Shown piece by piece: positions 23,311 through 36,294 of a DNA stretch of 64,000 nucleotides; positions within the stretch are counted from its first letter, which is position 1, and the number at the start of each line of letters is the position of its first letter. The stretch is taken from positions 6,098,501-6,162,500 of the forward strand of contig OU015669.1 in NCBI GenBank assembly GCA_907165275.2. Reading direction: 5' to 3'. The position numbers and the translations under genes are program-made. The notes beneath the pieces are model-generated. The model was not told where the DNA came from and did not search any database. It worked only from the letters and a program-made list of their open reading frames with translations. The DNA is from Zygaena filipendulae. Lineage: Eukaryota; Arthropoda; Insecta; Lepidoptera; Zygaenidae.

Positions 23311-24350
23311 CGGGGACAAAGTAAAGTATGATACAATTTATGATACCCCTGTATATACCTGATTTTTTTATCGTTTACCTATAGGTATAGGAACATACAA
23401 GGTAGGTCAGGTTAGGTAGGTACGCAACACTCGTAGACGCGGGCAAGATAACGTTTCAATCATCACATTTCTCTTCGATAGCAAAGAGACGTCGGAAGAT
23501 AAAGGCAAGATAATTCCTTATCGACCACAATAATTGTTCACGATTGGCTCTTAATGGGGCAACAGCAACGCCGGAGCGTACTACGAGAAGCAATTTATAT
23601 ATTTTCTATTCATGCGATGCACAACAAGATAGCATTCAAAGTTTACGGTTACACGGAGCCACGGCTAATGTCTATGCATTATTTGAAGAGAAAAAAAAAA
23701 ACAAAACACGGCTCTCCCGAATGGAGCTGCCATAACGCGTTGCGTAATCCATGTTGTGTCATAATAAATAATACGAAGCACAAACGTGCGAACTACCTTT
23801 ATTAAACAAGGAAAATTTAATGTGATTTACACGGCAGATAAACGGTAATAAATTAATAGATGTGATTGAAGTGGAGTTCAATTCTCACATTTATTAAACT
23901 GTAAACATCGATCAATAAATTTTGATCAATTTATTGAAGAGGATGTCGAAATAAAATAACATTTCGCATGATTAATAACCGATTTGGTTCATTCCAAAAT
24001 TGTTTTTGATGGAGTTCAGAATTCGCTCTAGAACGTTTATGTTTTAAGGTCATGAATATAATAAGTCTGACACTTTTACCTGTTGCTATAAGAAACCACG
24101 AAAAGTCACAATAGCTTTTTTAAAAGATGTCGAATTAAATCATCATTAAGGCCACGATATAAAGACTGGGCAGCCGACACATATATTTTTACTCACAATT
24201 TGCATTTCCGTCAAAGTAACATTAAATATGACACTATTTTAGGAATGAAAGAAACGTTTAAGTAGAAAATCTTATAGTTAATAACTAGAAGAAAGTCGAG
24301 AGAAAATAATTCCGTAAGGATAAACTTAAATGTTGCTAAGATTATATAGG
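23311..24350. other. Noncoding stretch
   Basis: Two overlapping short frames at 23,544-23,805 look like chance. TAGGTA-type words are frequent near 23,400. Nothing else seen. Confidence 0.35.
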
Positions 24351-24353
24351 TAT

Positions 24354-24540
24354 ACTAGCTGTTCCCTGCAGAACCACTCGCCTTTATATCCTGTGAAATG
24401 CTTTCTTGACTGACTTCTAGTTGATGATGAATGATGAATGGAAGATGGTGATCTCCTACTGTTCAACAGAACTGCCTTCTCCTATGAAACAATGTGCGTT
24501 TGTTTGTTTGTTTGTTACGCTTTCATACTCTATACTACCT
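24354..24540 (+). repeat. Degraded CTAGCTG family copy
   Basis: Head ACTAGCTGTTCCCTGCAG and tail GTTTGTTTGTTTGTTACGCT are recognisable. The middle is replaced by unrelated sequence. Confidence 0.4.
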
Positions 24541-24995
24541 ATTCAATTGACAACTTACATTTAGCAAAACTTGAAAACAGCAACGAAAGTTAGTTAGCTG
24601 TTCCAGATTCCAGTTTAGGAGCTAAAAAAATATAGCTCATCACAAAAGTAATGCATTATATTTATGTATATATACGTAATTGTTATATTGTAATGCCTAC
24701 TAGTATTTTAAGGAGATATCAACTCAATTCAAATGTCGCAACAGAACATGGACGTCGGAATATGAAGAGTCTGGACGTACAGTACACGTAGAGTTAAAAA
24801 AGATGTTCGACAAAGTCCGTGTAGTCATGCCAGTCGTGCCGAGAATGTCGGTGGGTGTGGGGAGATAGAGCGATTCCTTAGTGGCGTTCGCAGCAGGGGT
24901 CTGTTTTATTTGTACTTGCATCATGCAGTAGCTATACCGAACGGGACTCAACGGGATTTTCCCCGTTGCCTTAATTGAGTATAGCCTAACTTAAA

Positions 24996-25186
24996 CATGG
25001 CGAGTGGCGACCACGGACCGGAAGACGCAGCGTGGGTACGTCCGCTACAAGGGTCGACCGACGACTTGATGAAGGTCGCGGGACTCCATTGGAAGGCGCG
25101 GGAAGCTCAGGACTAATTTTGTGGCGATCCTTGAGGGAAGCCTATGTCCAGTAGTGGAAGATTTTCGGTTGATATGATGATGATGA
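24996..25186 (+). mobile_element. 3' fragment of RTE-type LINE
   Basis: Translation gives GEWRPRTGRRSVG, then after frame disruption LWRSLREAYVQ, a stop where many lepidopteran RTE copies have QW, and a tail of ATGATGATGATGA. The LWRS-REAYVQ end and a (GAT)n tail are typical of the carboxyl end of RTE-clade reverse transcriptase proteins in insects. The copy is 5'-truncated and broken, with no reverse transcriptase domain left. Confidence 0.6.
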
Positions 25187-25189
25187 ACT

Positions 25190-28100
25190 TAAAGATAGGT
25201 TTTGTTTCTCCACAATCGGTTCACGGATACAGGAGTTATGACAACTTGAAACCTAAAGTGTATACCTAAAACAAACGTGTAGGTAATATCAGTTGTCTGG
25301 CACTCATAGTACCATACCACGTTAAGATTCATAACGCAGATTGAATGCAGCTCTGCTCTTCTCGTATAAGAACCAGCTCAATTCATTATATAAATAAATG
25401 TTTAACGCTCAACTGTGTAGTATCTATAATAATATATTATGTAAAATAATAAAATAATATGACAAACGGGATTATATTTTGATGGATTGTAATTTTAAGT
25501 AAAGTGTAAATTATGCATTCACAGTTCAAGCTTCAGTGAAATAATTTACCCATAACTACTCAAAAAACTATAGGATAGACTTGACTGAACGAACCATAAG
25601 TAAAATGTTTTTCCAGCGGCAAATATTATAAACACACGCAGATAAGTGAAAAGTAGGTATTCATTTCATAAAAATAATTACAAAAGTACGTTGTGAGAGA
25701 AATGTTGTTTTTGTACAATGTAATAGTAAATAATTAATTAATTATACAAGAGAAACTAACTTTGTAGAGCCACTTATTAGCATCGTGTAACTCAGTGTAG
25801 GAATGTCAACCATATTATTTTTAAAAGCTTTTATTTAACTTGCAATGTATTGTAAGTACTATGTTTGTTCGGGTGAAATCTTGCAACTCGCATTTGTAGC
25901 AGATATCTTCAAACGATTGAGCTGAAATTTTATACACACTTTTAGTTTGGATAACGATGCATAATTTATTATTTTTAAGGCCTTTGAATATTATTTTAAA
26001 AGCTTGTTTTAAAAAAAAAATTTTTTTTAGTTTTTATGCTCGAGACTTATATTATCATTATGAGAAACTCAGTTTTCGTTTAAACCACTTTTGAGGTAAG
26101 AAGGACAGATATTTAAAACTAGACTCCACTGGATTGTAACAGAAAACTTTCAAAATACGAAATAATTATTGTATCCAAACAAGTAATAATATTTGTTTTT
26201 GTACTCGATTTAATTCAAGCGTTGTGGGGACCACAAGTGATTGGTTTTTATGTCTGTTTGTGCGCGTATGACGTATGAACTGCACCAGAATTATTTGAAA
26301 AAGTTCGGCATGTAGGTGCCTTGTTTCGGATCAAAATTTAGAACACTTTATTTCCCGAGGAAATTCATAGTGAAGTCGCTAGTATCAGATATAAATATAA
26401 GTACATAGTATGTAGGTATATGTACGTTTTATGCACGGGAACTTCTGTTATCGTAAATCTTTTGACTGCATGAAATCACTCGTAACTCGAAAACTCACAC
26501 GAAGCACTTTCGATCGTAAAATTGCATGTTTCTGGCCGTGGTAATGTCTGCTCTCACACCTCAGCACCTTTTAAACGATCTGCCAATTGATATTTATGAC
26601 CACCACACTAAAACAGGTGGGTTTGCAGATCGATTCGAAATAATTATATAGAGCCAATTTACTATATCCTCGTAAATCAAAAAATATTATATGATTTATA
26701 TTTTCCTTGAGGTAAAACAAAAACAACAATGTTTATGTACCTACACTCGTAAGTAATAGATAAGCGCATAAAATTAGACTTAAGTAGGTATGTCTTATAG
26801 TTAGGTACATAAAAATTATATTGGTATAAACAAATAAAAAAACTCTCTCACAGATTAATTATATCCCATCAAAAGTACAGGAATTGTTAAATAGATATAG
26901 AACGTGCTATTATAAGAAATTTTAAAGTGTTTACATGTCTTTATTTAGGTATGAGACATCAAAAAGTCAAATTCTAAGAAAGAAATCTAAAATCATTGAG
27001 AGAGATTACATGTTGAAACCAAGTAAAATGTGTTCGCTTTGATGCATTACCTACACGTATTAATACAAAAGGTACATAATATAGTAAATAAGCTGCTAAA
27101 ATATTTTTAATTCCTATGCAGTTGTCGTAAAGTAAAATTACACAATTTACTGAATAAATACGCTGCGGCATTAGCCAGCCACATCCTATGATTCTCTCTT
27201 CCTTATTTCCTCAATAATTGTTATAATTGCTTTTTGAACTTTCTCTATTGATAATAATATATGTTTTACCATTTTACGATTCAATCAGTGTTATATAGAT
27301 ATACCTATCACAGTCTTGGTTAATAGTATACTTGCAATCAAATCCGGCTCTTGCAGTTTACCTATAGGTATCAGGCTATAGCCTGAAATCTGAATAAACT
27401 TAGTACGCACTCATACTTGCCTATTTCTCAAGTCTCAACGTACTAATTAATTGCTCAACTAACGGATACTTACAATATAATACAGTCCAGAGAAATAGTT
27501 TTGTTAAACTACTTACGGTATGTAAGAGTTGCTTTTAATTCTAATGCGTTCCTGTTTTGCTGTGTGATTTCTTTTAAAGGAATTTGAGGTATTCGAACCT
27601 ACACAGTTCAAACCAATCAGACCATTCGCCAGCCGCCATCTGTATGATTGACGGGTGATGACCCGTGAATGCGAATATAATAAATAAGTCGAATTTATTA
27701 TATCGTGCACACAACATCGAGACCGTGCGAGCCTTTCTAACTAACAATACAAACAGACAGACAGTAGACCCACTTGTCAATTACAATGTTCAACGAACAT
27801 AACATTAATCAGAGCTCCCGATAGATATCCAGTTAGTTAACATTATTCATATACATAATAACGCTCAAAGCGTCATCTAATTACATTTCCACTATCCCAA
27901 GTCCCAACTGAAGCAGCCGCCGCATCATCTTTGCGTTCGGTATTAGTAGGTAGACAGGTAATGTAAGTGTTTTTTAATAACATTCTTTCATAAGGGTACA
28001 CTCGTACTTTCCATTGATGGCGCAAGCGCAGGCGTGAAATGCGACACAATGTGAGATCGTGAGCGATCCGGCGGCGGAGCACCCGCGCGGCACCACCGGA

Positions 28101-30625
28101 GTCCGACGATGCGCGGCACGCGGGCCGTCCAAATGTTTATGCGATTAGATACCATCTACCAGAGCCGATTGTCCGCGATAGACCACTATTATATTTATAC
28201 AGGATGTAGTTCTAAACGACAGACTTATTCAAGCCCTCGATACTTCATACTTATGTGAGCACAGCTTACATGTAATTCTTATTAAAACATAGGTAAATAC
28301 GGTAAAAAGAAAACGCTGATAAATTACAGACAAAATTTTAAGTAAAAACGTAGGGTTACGCGGTTTAGTGGACTTTACATCTAATTTACCAGCTCGCTAG
28401 AGGTTATACAAAGAAAGGGACGTGATCAATGAACATAATATAAACCGTCAGTGCGTCGGTAACCATGCGCGGTCAATTTACATGAGTATTGTATTATGGA
28501 TTAAAAAAAAAATATTATACTTAGATATTATTTGAGTTTCAGATGATATAATCGAATTTAATATGACCCTCATTGAATATTACCCCCTGTATTTACATAA
28601 ATAACGGACGGAAGAATAAACCAGCCGCGCCTTCGCTTAGATCATGTTACGGATATCAATAGGTATTATTATAATTCGAGATGTGACAGTAAAACAAAAA
28701 ATAAGGTTACAATCGATACTTTCGAAAGATAGAAACCGATTGAAAACACTGAAGTAACAATGATACTCTGATGATTACTTTTAAATCAATGTGCCATACC
28801 GCCACGGTGGATTTATCAATTACATTTGGCTATTAGAAAACTAATTCCATATAGTCTTACTTACCTACTTAGAGACTTGTTACTATGCTGTAAAAAAATA
28901 ACCATGAATAATTTTAAGCGTATCCGTAAAATTACATAAGAACATATTGTTGAATAATGTCCATTACATTCGTGCAACACAATGGTGGTTACCTAAAAAG
29001 CGTGTGAGGAGAAGGTGTGCTGTCGAGACATCGTAAAACAGTCAAAGTGCACAAGCATTACACGTTGACCATTAACTATAGGAGCAGCACTTTCGAGCGA
29101 CGGCAGTGCCCACGGAGTATCTATTCCGTGAGCCCTGAGTGGTGATCATACATCTCGCTATCAGACCCCGTAATGGCTGCCAGCCGGGCCATCAGCGTCG
29201 ATCACGCTCCGAATGGAGCTCGCGCCAAAAGCACGACCGCATTAAATTAAAAACAAATCTCCTTAATTCTCTGAGGCACGCTTGCATCCACGGACCGAGG
29301 ATGCAAGCTTTTGTTCCGGATTGCAGTCTTTTTACAGTACAAATTCAATACCTCATTTTGAACGTTTAAATCCATACTAACCAGTAACCACATAACAATG
29401 CTCAAAAGTTTAAAAAATAAAAAAAAGTGCGAAAAATAAATTTGTCACCAAAGCTGGCTGTGTAGGTATCCGTTCACCTCGCAAACAGTTAGACCGTGTC
29501 CAATGCCCATGGAGAAATAGGTTTTCGTGATAATACCATTTTGTAATAGGTGGAGTGTAAATTCACAGTCAGCACGCGGCAGGTGGCGCGAGATGTTCGA
29601 GCTCCCTTCATTTATTAAAGGGCACGGTACCTTCTATCCTATTGTGTTTCTGAACCAACTAGCTTTTATTATGCCACATTTCAATCATTAAACCGAATAA
29701 ATGTAATCAAATTAGTTTCTTCGATTTGCCGTAGCTGTTTGTTAAGTATCGACCGCATCAGATAAGCGCAGCGTCCGCGCGGGCGGTGAAGCGGTAATAC
29801 TAAAATATTTATTTAATCGAGATGCTCCATAAATTACAAATATTTTTAGTTATCTATTTAAAAGAAAGCACGTCTTGAGATTCGTGTACTGGTTTCGCCG
29901 TAGTGGGCAGATGCAGAGACGTTCAAAGCAAGGATTACAGCTAAACGCTTTAGATAAAATTGGTGAAGATGAGATAAGCCGATCTACTTTGCTGGTGAAA
30001 CGACTGCAATTAATAATAAATATTTATATTTTTATAAGTGAGCACGCCGCGCGGGCTTTCTATTTAGTACAATAAGTTCAAAGTAGTACGTATGATTTAT
30101 GGATATTCACGTTTAAAAAAAATACAAATTTAGTTATACTTTGTAAATCCTACGGTTCAAACTCAGACACGCTTTATATAAAGTGTTTACTTATTTACTA
30201 GAATTTTCTTCTAAAAATTTAAAAAAATATTCCTGAAATTGGTTTTGGTAATTACATTTTTATCCACATTTCATTTACTATAAAGACTAAGTATAAGATA
30301 GGCATACTTTACTTACACTTTGAAATTTAAATTATTCCGTTTTTTAAACGTGCAAGAATATTTTCTCATCCCATTTAAATACATCACGATCTTGCGTTGC
30401 CATTACCGCTCGCTGGAGCGGTAATACCTACACACATAGGTACTGTACGTGCAGTGTAATGTATAACATAACGGCGACATGACAGTTACGTAATAGGAAT
30501 CTCATTGTAAAGCATCAATCAAACTGTTTCAGTGATAGTCTCGACTCTCGGGTGAAGTTAGCAACGTGTTGAGTACTGACTATCGGTAGTCACCGATCAT
30601 CAGTCAACACGCAATATTGTTTAGA
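25190..30625. other. Long noncoding stretch
   Basis: No gene recognised in 5.4 kb. GC-rich blocks occur at 27,990-28,130 and 29,060-29,230. On the minus strand near 27,585-27,655, GGTTCGAATACC resembles a tRNA B box and could mark an old SINE. If the minus gene model holds this is intron. Confidence 0.4.
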
Positions 30626-30629
30626 CTTA

Positions 30630-30967
30630 AAGCAAGGTTTAGACGAAGCCAGTGTTGGCTGCCAGTCCAGCGCTGGCTTGTTAATGGCCTCGTATAAACA
30701 GTTTTTCAAAACAAGCCAGTGCTGGCTGACAGTGCTGGCGAGAATAGAGCACCGGCCTCTTTTTCAAGAAAGTGACCTCCGCCCGTGTTCTCCGCAACCC
30801 TGGCGCCAGCGTGACGACGCGTGTAGACGCATGTATGGGTGCACACCACAAAAATAATCCAGAAATAAAACTAATCCATTGCCCTTATCTAAACAACACG
30901 GGCCAGGCCAGCGCAGGCTTGTCTGAGCGCTGACGCCAGCGTTACTGGCTTCGTCTAAACCTTGCTT
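30630..30967. mobile_element. MITE with AAGCAAGGTTTAGACGAAGC ends
   Basis: 338 bases between TA dinucleotides. Ends AAGCAAGGTTTAGACGAAGC and their complement GCTTCGTCTAAACCTTGCTT are perfect inverted repeats of at least 20 bases. Inside, several GCCAGNGCTGGC-type palindromic words cluster near both ends, like subterminal transposase-binding repeats. No coding capacity. No second copy found in the window. Confidence 0.85.
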
Positions 30968-31069
30968 TAGATCAAAATATTATAAAAAAAAAGAATTTTA
31001 TTTATTTATGATGGGATTTCTAAGACATCCTGTGAATTATAGGAGAATGAGTCACACATTTATATAAAA

Positions 31070-31277
31070 CTGTAGCTGTCCCCCGCGGTTTCACCCGCGG
31101 TAATTTCAGAGTTCCCGAGGGAATTTCGGGATAAAAAGTACCCTATGTCACTCAAGACTACCATAGCTTCCTATAAATGAAAGAATTTTCAACATTATTT
31201 CATTAGATCCAGAGATTACCCCCACAACGTCTCGAACTCACAAACATTACCTCTTTATAATATTAGTATAGATAAAA
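31070..31277 (+). repeat. CTAGCTG family copy
   Basis: AGCTGTCCCCCGCGGTTTCA head, CCAGAGATTACCCCCACAAC (complement of the module amplified at 3488-4086) and a TATAATATTAGTATAGATA tail. Confidence 0.75.
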
Positions 31278-31307
31278 ATCTGCGTTCTAAATACAAATCT
31301 AAAAATA

Positions 31308-31957
31308 GTTTTTAAGGTTCCATAGCCAAATGGCAAAAAACGGAACCGTTATGGATTCGTCAAGTCTGTCTGTCTGTCTGTCTGCCCGTCCTTATGTCAC
31401 AGCCACTTTTTTCCGAAACTATGAGACCTATACTGTTGAAACATGGTAAGTAGATGTATTCTGTGAACTGCATTAAGATTTTCACACAAAAATAGAAAAA
31501 AAAACAATAAATTTTGGGGCTATACTTAGAACTGAAACTCAAAAAAAAAATTTTCATCATACCACCCTATCTATGGACAGGTCTTCAAAAATGATATTGA
31601 GGTTTCTATTATAATTTTTTTCTAAACTGAATAGTTTGCGCGGGAGACACTTCCAAAGTGGTAAAATGTGTTTCCCCCCCTGTAACCGAATGATAAAACT
31701 AAAAAAAAATATATGATGTACATTGCCATGCAAACTTCCACCGGAAATTGGTTTGAATGAGATCTAGTAAGAATTTTTTTTTAATACGTCATAAATCGTA
31801 AACAGCAAAAAAATACACTATTATTAAAACATCGATTAAAGTTACAACGAACTACCTCAGACAAAAAGCGAACTACAAGAACTTTTATATTATTATGTTA
31901 CTTGCTGCTACGGAACCCTTCATGGGCGAGTCCGACTTGCACTTGACCGCTTTTTTA
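31308..31957 (+). mobile_element. Foldback element carrying (GTCT)n
   Basis: Begins TAAGGTTCCATAGCCAAATG, has four to five GTCT units at about 31,365-31,384, and ends GCTACGGAACCCTTCATGGG, then CGAGTCCGACTTGCACTTGA. AGGTTCCATA and TACGGAACCC are inverted. It resembles the lepidopteran MITE class described as carrying hitchhiking (GTCY)n microsatellites (recalled, not checked). No coding capacity. Confidence 0.65.
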
Positions 31958-31959
31958 AA

Positions 31960-32465
31960 ACAGACAATCGAAGTAAGAACACCCTGAAATATTACGCCAC
32001 AAATTTGTGTAACAAAATATTCAATTGTTTCTCAGCACAAACGGGAACTGATGTCAGTGGTTACTGCCGGGGTGGTTATAATGCTTTTGCTCAAGTACAA
32101 TAAAACTTTCAAGTCGTAAGCGTAACTAACATGGCCAGTAAATGTTTAGTACTGAAACGAACGCAAATAAATAAATGCCACAGACTACAAATGAAGGGAT
32201 ATAAAATTAAACATTACGATGGCGATAGATATAGATGTAAATGGCTTTTATGCTGATACAATCTCAAATGTCTAAAACCCTCTTCTACTTTAACTTCTTA
32301 TACATTACATGACATTGCATGACCATTTTTTATTTATAATTTGACTATATTAGTGGTTATTGAGTAGTTAAATTAGGGTTCATATAAATATAAGTATACG
32401 AGGAACACTGATTCAATGAGTTAGGGCTGCTCCCCGATGCTAGTTTATAAATAAATAGGTATTGC
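31960..32465. other. Noncoding stretch
   Basis: Nothing recognised. Confidence 0.35.
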
Positions 32466-32470
32466 TGTAA

Positions 32471-32554
32471 TATTGGCGGACCATCGTAGCAGGTGGTGTG
32501 CCAGGCAAGAAGGTCTGCTGGCTTGACTTATTAAGACTGTTCGAGAAGGGCATG
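32471..32554 (+). other. Short coding-like piece before a strong donor
   Basis: 28 codons (YWRTIVAGGVPGKKV ... LFEKGM) lie between an upstream TAA and an excellent donor ATG|GTGAGT. The composition is coding-like. However, no acceptor lies at its 5' end, and the minus strand is also open (MPFSNSLNKSSQQTF...). It may be a fragment of a repeat and not an exon. Family not recognised. Confidence 0.2.
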
Positions 32555-32687
32555 GTGAGTACTAAAATATCAATAAAAAAATTTAAACGATGTTTTTGTA
32601 GATATTCTGAGTATGATTATGTAAGTAGTATACTCATTTTGTGACTTATGTAAATTCAACGATGCATATTGTTCTTAATGATAATCT

Positions 32688-32845
32688 TCTTTATAAATAA
32701 AAATAAATGTGTGTATGTCTGTCCTCTATGCGTTTCGAAACTATTGATCCGATTGTGATGAAACTTTGGCGGGTTGTTCTGCCTGCGTCCGCAAAGGTTC
32801 CTGATCCCAAAACTCATGCGGGTGAAACCGCGGGGCACAGCTAGT
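32688..32845 (-). repeat. CTAGCTG family copy, ATCCGATTGTGATGAAAC subtype
   Basis: Ends GGGTGAAACCGCGGGGCACA and AGCTAGT. The body CCGCAAAGGTTCCTGATCCC is shared in complement with 48,070-48,150, defining a subfamily. Confidence 0.7.
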
Positions 32846-32892
32846 ACTCTATATAAAATGCATACACTACAAGACGGACAACACCATGTTCC

Positions 32893-33022
32893 GAACTGAC
32901 CGGCTAGGAAGCTGTGAAGGGTGGATATTTTATGGGTGCTGTCATAATAACTGTAATTATATTGACGTCAAAAAAAAAGAGTCACATTATGGGCCAAATT
33001 TGAATAAAGATAACAAACAGTT
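32893..33022 (+). repeat. Retroposon tail family, copy 1
   Basis: CTAGGAAGCTGTGAAGGGTG, TTTTATGGGTGCTGTCATAA and GGGCCAAATTTGAATAAAGA are shared with 56281-56460 and, in complement, 39655-39845. The end near AATAAA with TTTGAC repeats in the other copies suggests a LINE or SINE 3' end; this copy is truncated. Confidence 0.65.
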
Positions 33023-33190
33023 AACAAACATTTTGGGAGATGGTTTTTACATAATATGTACCTACTTAAAAGGAAATATCTTGTAAAATCTGTACCTGCA
33101 GACTATACAAAACCGTGACTGTATCGATGTCGGTCCGGCACGGCCCAAGCTTCCACGACTCAAATAATAAATAATTGCTGCGGAGCTGCG

Positions 33191-33387
33191 GGGTTAGCCA
33201 AGTTGACATTCTGCAATCGTTAACGCATAGAAAACATAAGTAACGAATCGTCATGTCACTTGGTCAGTCAATCAAAACTCTAGTTTTCAGGTGGTCACGT
33301 CAAGCTAGAGTTTTGATTGGCTGACTAAAGTCTTCTATTCTAGTTTTCTATGCATTAACAATTGTAGAATATCAACTTGGCTAACCC
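33191..33387. mobile_element. Foldback element, GGGTTAGCCAAGTTGA ends
   Basis: Left GGGTTAGCCAAGTTGACATT and right complement GGGTTAGCCAAGTTGATATT continue as imperfect inverted arms of about 85 bases to a centre with CAATCAAAACTCTAG and its complement. 197 bases, noncoding. Related half copies are at 14970-15085 and 19131-19252. Confidence 0.8.
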
Positions 33388-33710
33388 GCTGAGACACTAT
33401 TGATGCAAAATAACGACACTTCATTTAGAATTTCACGCCCCGCGATGCGCTCGCGCCGGTCGTAGATTAAAGCTTTCTAAAGCTTCTGAATGTTCGTGAA
33501 TCAAACATTAAAATTTTATGATGAGTAATTTTACAACACAGCAATGTTCCGATATAAATTGACTCTGATTGTGATCTAAACCAAATTCACTTTCGTATGA
33601 TCCCAGCACTATGCCATAAAAACGACGAATCGTTTAAGTTTTTCACAAATCAAAAACTCTTATTGCTTAGTTTCATATAGCTCCTTAAGTCCTTAAGTTT
33701 AAATAGAAAT

Positions 33711-33890
33711 AACTAGCTGTTCCCCGCGGTTCCACCCGGATTAATTTCGGAGATTCCGAAGGACCTCTTTTCTGTACCCCTTACAGTGTGTTTGAAAAAA
33801 ATCATGATGATTGGCTATACTCATATAGTTAAGGCATGAAAATAAAATCGCATTTTCGCATAGTTACTTTCGCATTTATAATAAGCTTTA
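33711..33890 (+). repeat. CTAGCTG family copy
   Basis: AACTAGCTGTTCCCCGCGGT head, degraded centre, TTACTTTCGCATTTATAATA tail. Confidence 0.65.
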
Positions 33891-33904
33891 CCTATGATCC
33901 GTTT

Positions 33905-34220
33905 TTGAATATTTGACAAAAAAATTATTTTTATTCAGTCCTTTAGATTCATAAAAAATATTAGACACATATTTTTTCTTTTTTTAAGTTAAAAAAATAA
34001 CGGAGGTCAAAATGTCACGTGACGTCACAAGCACGTACCTACAGTTTTTACCTGCATATGAAGTTACGAACCTCCACTCCCAAACTTTAATGCGCTTTAT
34101 CCAAGTATATACTTTCATTATTTGAAAAAGCATAACATACGTGTCTATTATTTTTTTATTATCTAACTGACGGACTAAATAGAATTTAGAATAAAAAAAT
34201 TGTCAAGTAGCCTATTATAC
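33905..34220. mobile_element. MITE, GATGTTGACTA family, copy 2
   Basis: Inverse orientation to 18343-18669: ACGTGTCTATTATTTTTTTA, TCTAACTGACGGACTAAAT and a GTCACGTGACGTCAC core match. The ends ATTTGACAAAAAAATTATTT and AAATTGTCAAGTAGCC are inverted but diverged. Confidence 0.65.
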
Positions 34221-34229
34221 AAACTAGAG

Positions 34230-36290
34230 TATTTTCCAATGCCCGTTTAAGGTAAGTGCGAGAAAACTGTCAACAAATAAAATTTATGGGCATTTAAATC
34301 CGATTTTATACAAGCGGTCTGTTTTATTTCAATATTATTAACCGTCTTTAGTAGCAACGATTCAATCAGCATAAAGTACGCGTCGACAAGAAAACGATTG
34401 ATTATATCACACTAAACATTATTTCTTATTGAGCTCGCCCTGGGGGCTGCCGTTAATAACTCTATGGTTGCATCAGTGCCGGGGCTGAGCCGCGCGGACG
34501 CATCGCGTTCGCTCGTAAAGTTACGAAACAAGACGTAAACAGAAATAAACGCGAAATTCAACAAAGGGCCGTGTTGGAAATAGGCCGGCACGCTTCCTAG
34601 TGGATGCGAGAACGAACGCCCTGAAATAAACCGTCGCGTCGTGTGCACTGTGCGCACAACGAAAGTAGACGCCAGTCAGTCACACCACACTTGCAGTTTC
34701 CAGCGTCGCGGCGCGCATGCGCATCCGTGAAAAAAATGTTAGGCACTTTTGCAATAAAAGTTTATATCCGTTCGGTTTCGTAACTTTACAACGGCATTTT
34801 CAATCACCACGTGCAGTTTTCTTGTCTTTTAAAAAAATTTCAGATTGCTCATCTGGAATAATATTGTAACGAGAATTTATTCATCGCTTTCGCAGCGTGG
34901 ACGAGACTAGCCATATCGGCATATTTAATAAATATAATAAAACCTCGCTGCGGAAAAGGCTAACTAAAAAGATAGAAACAAGATGACCTAAAATTAATGT
35001 TAATTGGCATTTAACTAAATTTAACTTGGGTAATTAGTCAAATTCCAATCAACATTAATTTAATGAACGTCTCTGATTGTGCCAATTTTGTTTTAAAAAA
35101 AAACGAATTAAAAATTAAGTAATCATTAAAACGACTCTGAGTGCGGCCGAAAGACATTCGATTCTAATAAAGCTACTTGCGCAAAATTAGTTTTGTCAGT
35201 GAATACCTATATTTTGCATGATTCATACTTAATATATCCATTTTCAATAGATACCTACATTTCTTAATATTAAGCAATCATCTCCAATTGTAATTAAGCA
35301 TCGCTGAAAACACACTTGACCGACATTTTTGTTGGAGTATTTTTAAATAACCCATTAAATTTACCGATGAGCATCAATAAGCGATTAATCTTCCCACTGA
35401 TTGTAATATGTACCATCAATAAAAACTTAAAAGAGCTGAAGAATCTAGTCATATGGTAATCACACTTGAATTCATTACTAGTGCAAGAAAAACACGCAAT
35501 ACATATAAATGAAAGAAAATATATCTACGTACAATATGGTACCATTATAGTTTATTTACTTGAGAAAACTTATTATTTAAGAAAATATATAGTACACAAT
35601 TTTCCAGTAAACATAAAAATCGACATAATACTTCCTGAAAAATGTCATGCAGATTATTATTTATTGGATGTTAAAATATAATATTAGAATATTATCTACG
35701 TTCCTATTTGAAAAAAAATAGATAAACCAAATATCATGAAAAGTAGACTGTTTAATTAAAATTACTCGAGAAATTTCTCACTTTACCTACCTATGGTAAC
35801 CATTAAGAATATTATGTCATTGGATTTATAGCGGCAATAAGATATTTATCTAAATACCCTTTAATAACTCAACGCACCCACGTTTCTAGCAGTAGTTAAT
35901 AAAGCGATTCCTGTAATTTATTTTCTATAAATCAAATGTATATGTAGTACGAGTATATGCCAAGATGGTCAGTATATGCACATAACAGAACGTTAGCCTA
36001 CGAAATCTCAGACTAATAAACGTTAATTAGATAGATTAAAGTGAAACTCAAATGTAAACTCAAATTCAAATACGGGATATTGCGAGAATAAAATGTACAT
36101 ATTCTAGAGAAGAATGCAGTATGCTCACATAGAAAACGATTATATTAACAGTCCATACTGGAGTGGCAGATGTAGGCAAGCTGGCATTGAATAAATGCGA
36201 AAGATTAAAATATATTGATAATATGTTGAATATATTGATAAAAGATTGAAAACCAATTGGTTGATGTTAATAATAAGTTTTTTATGCATA
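34230..36290. other. Noncoding stretch with CpG-rich block 34,430-34,740
   Basis: The block is strongly CpG-rich and holds CCAGTCAGTCACACC near 34,671-34,685, an initiator-like word on +. It could be a promoter or untranslated exon. An 81-residue minus frame (34412-34657) inside it has no recognisable family. The remainder is AT-rich with nothing seen. Confidence 0.35.
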
Positions 36291-36294
36291 AATT

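Noticed and set aside
26865..26885. ATATCCCATCAAAAGTACAG as another end of the 58,485 foldback family
   Set aside because: Match stops after about 14 bases and no inverted partner was found nearby.
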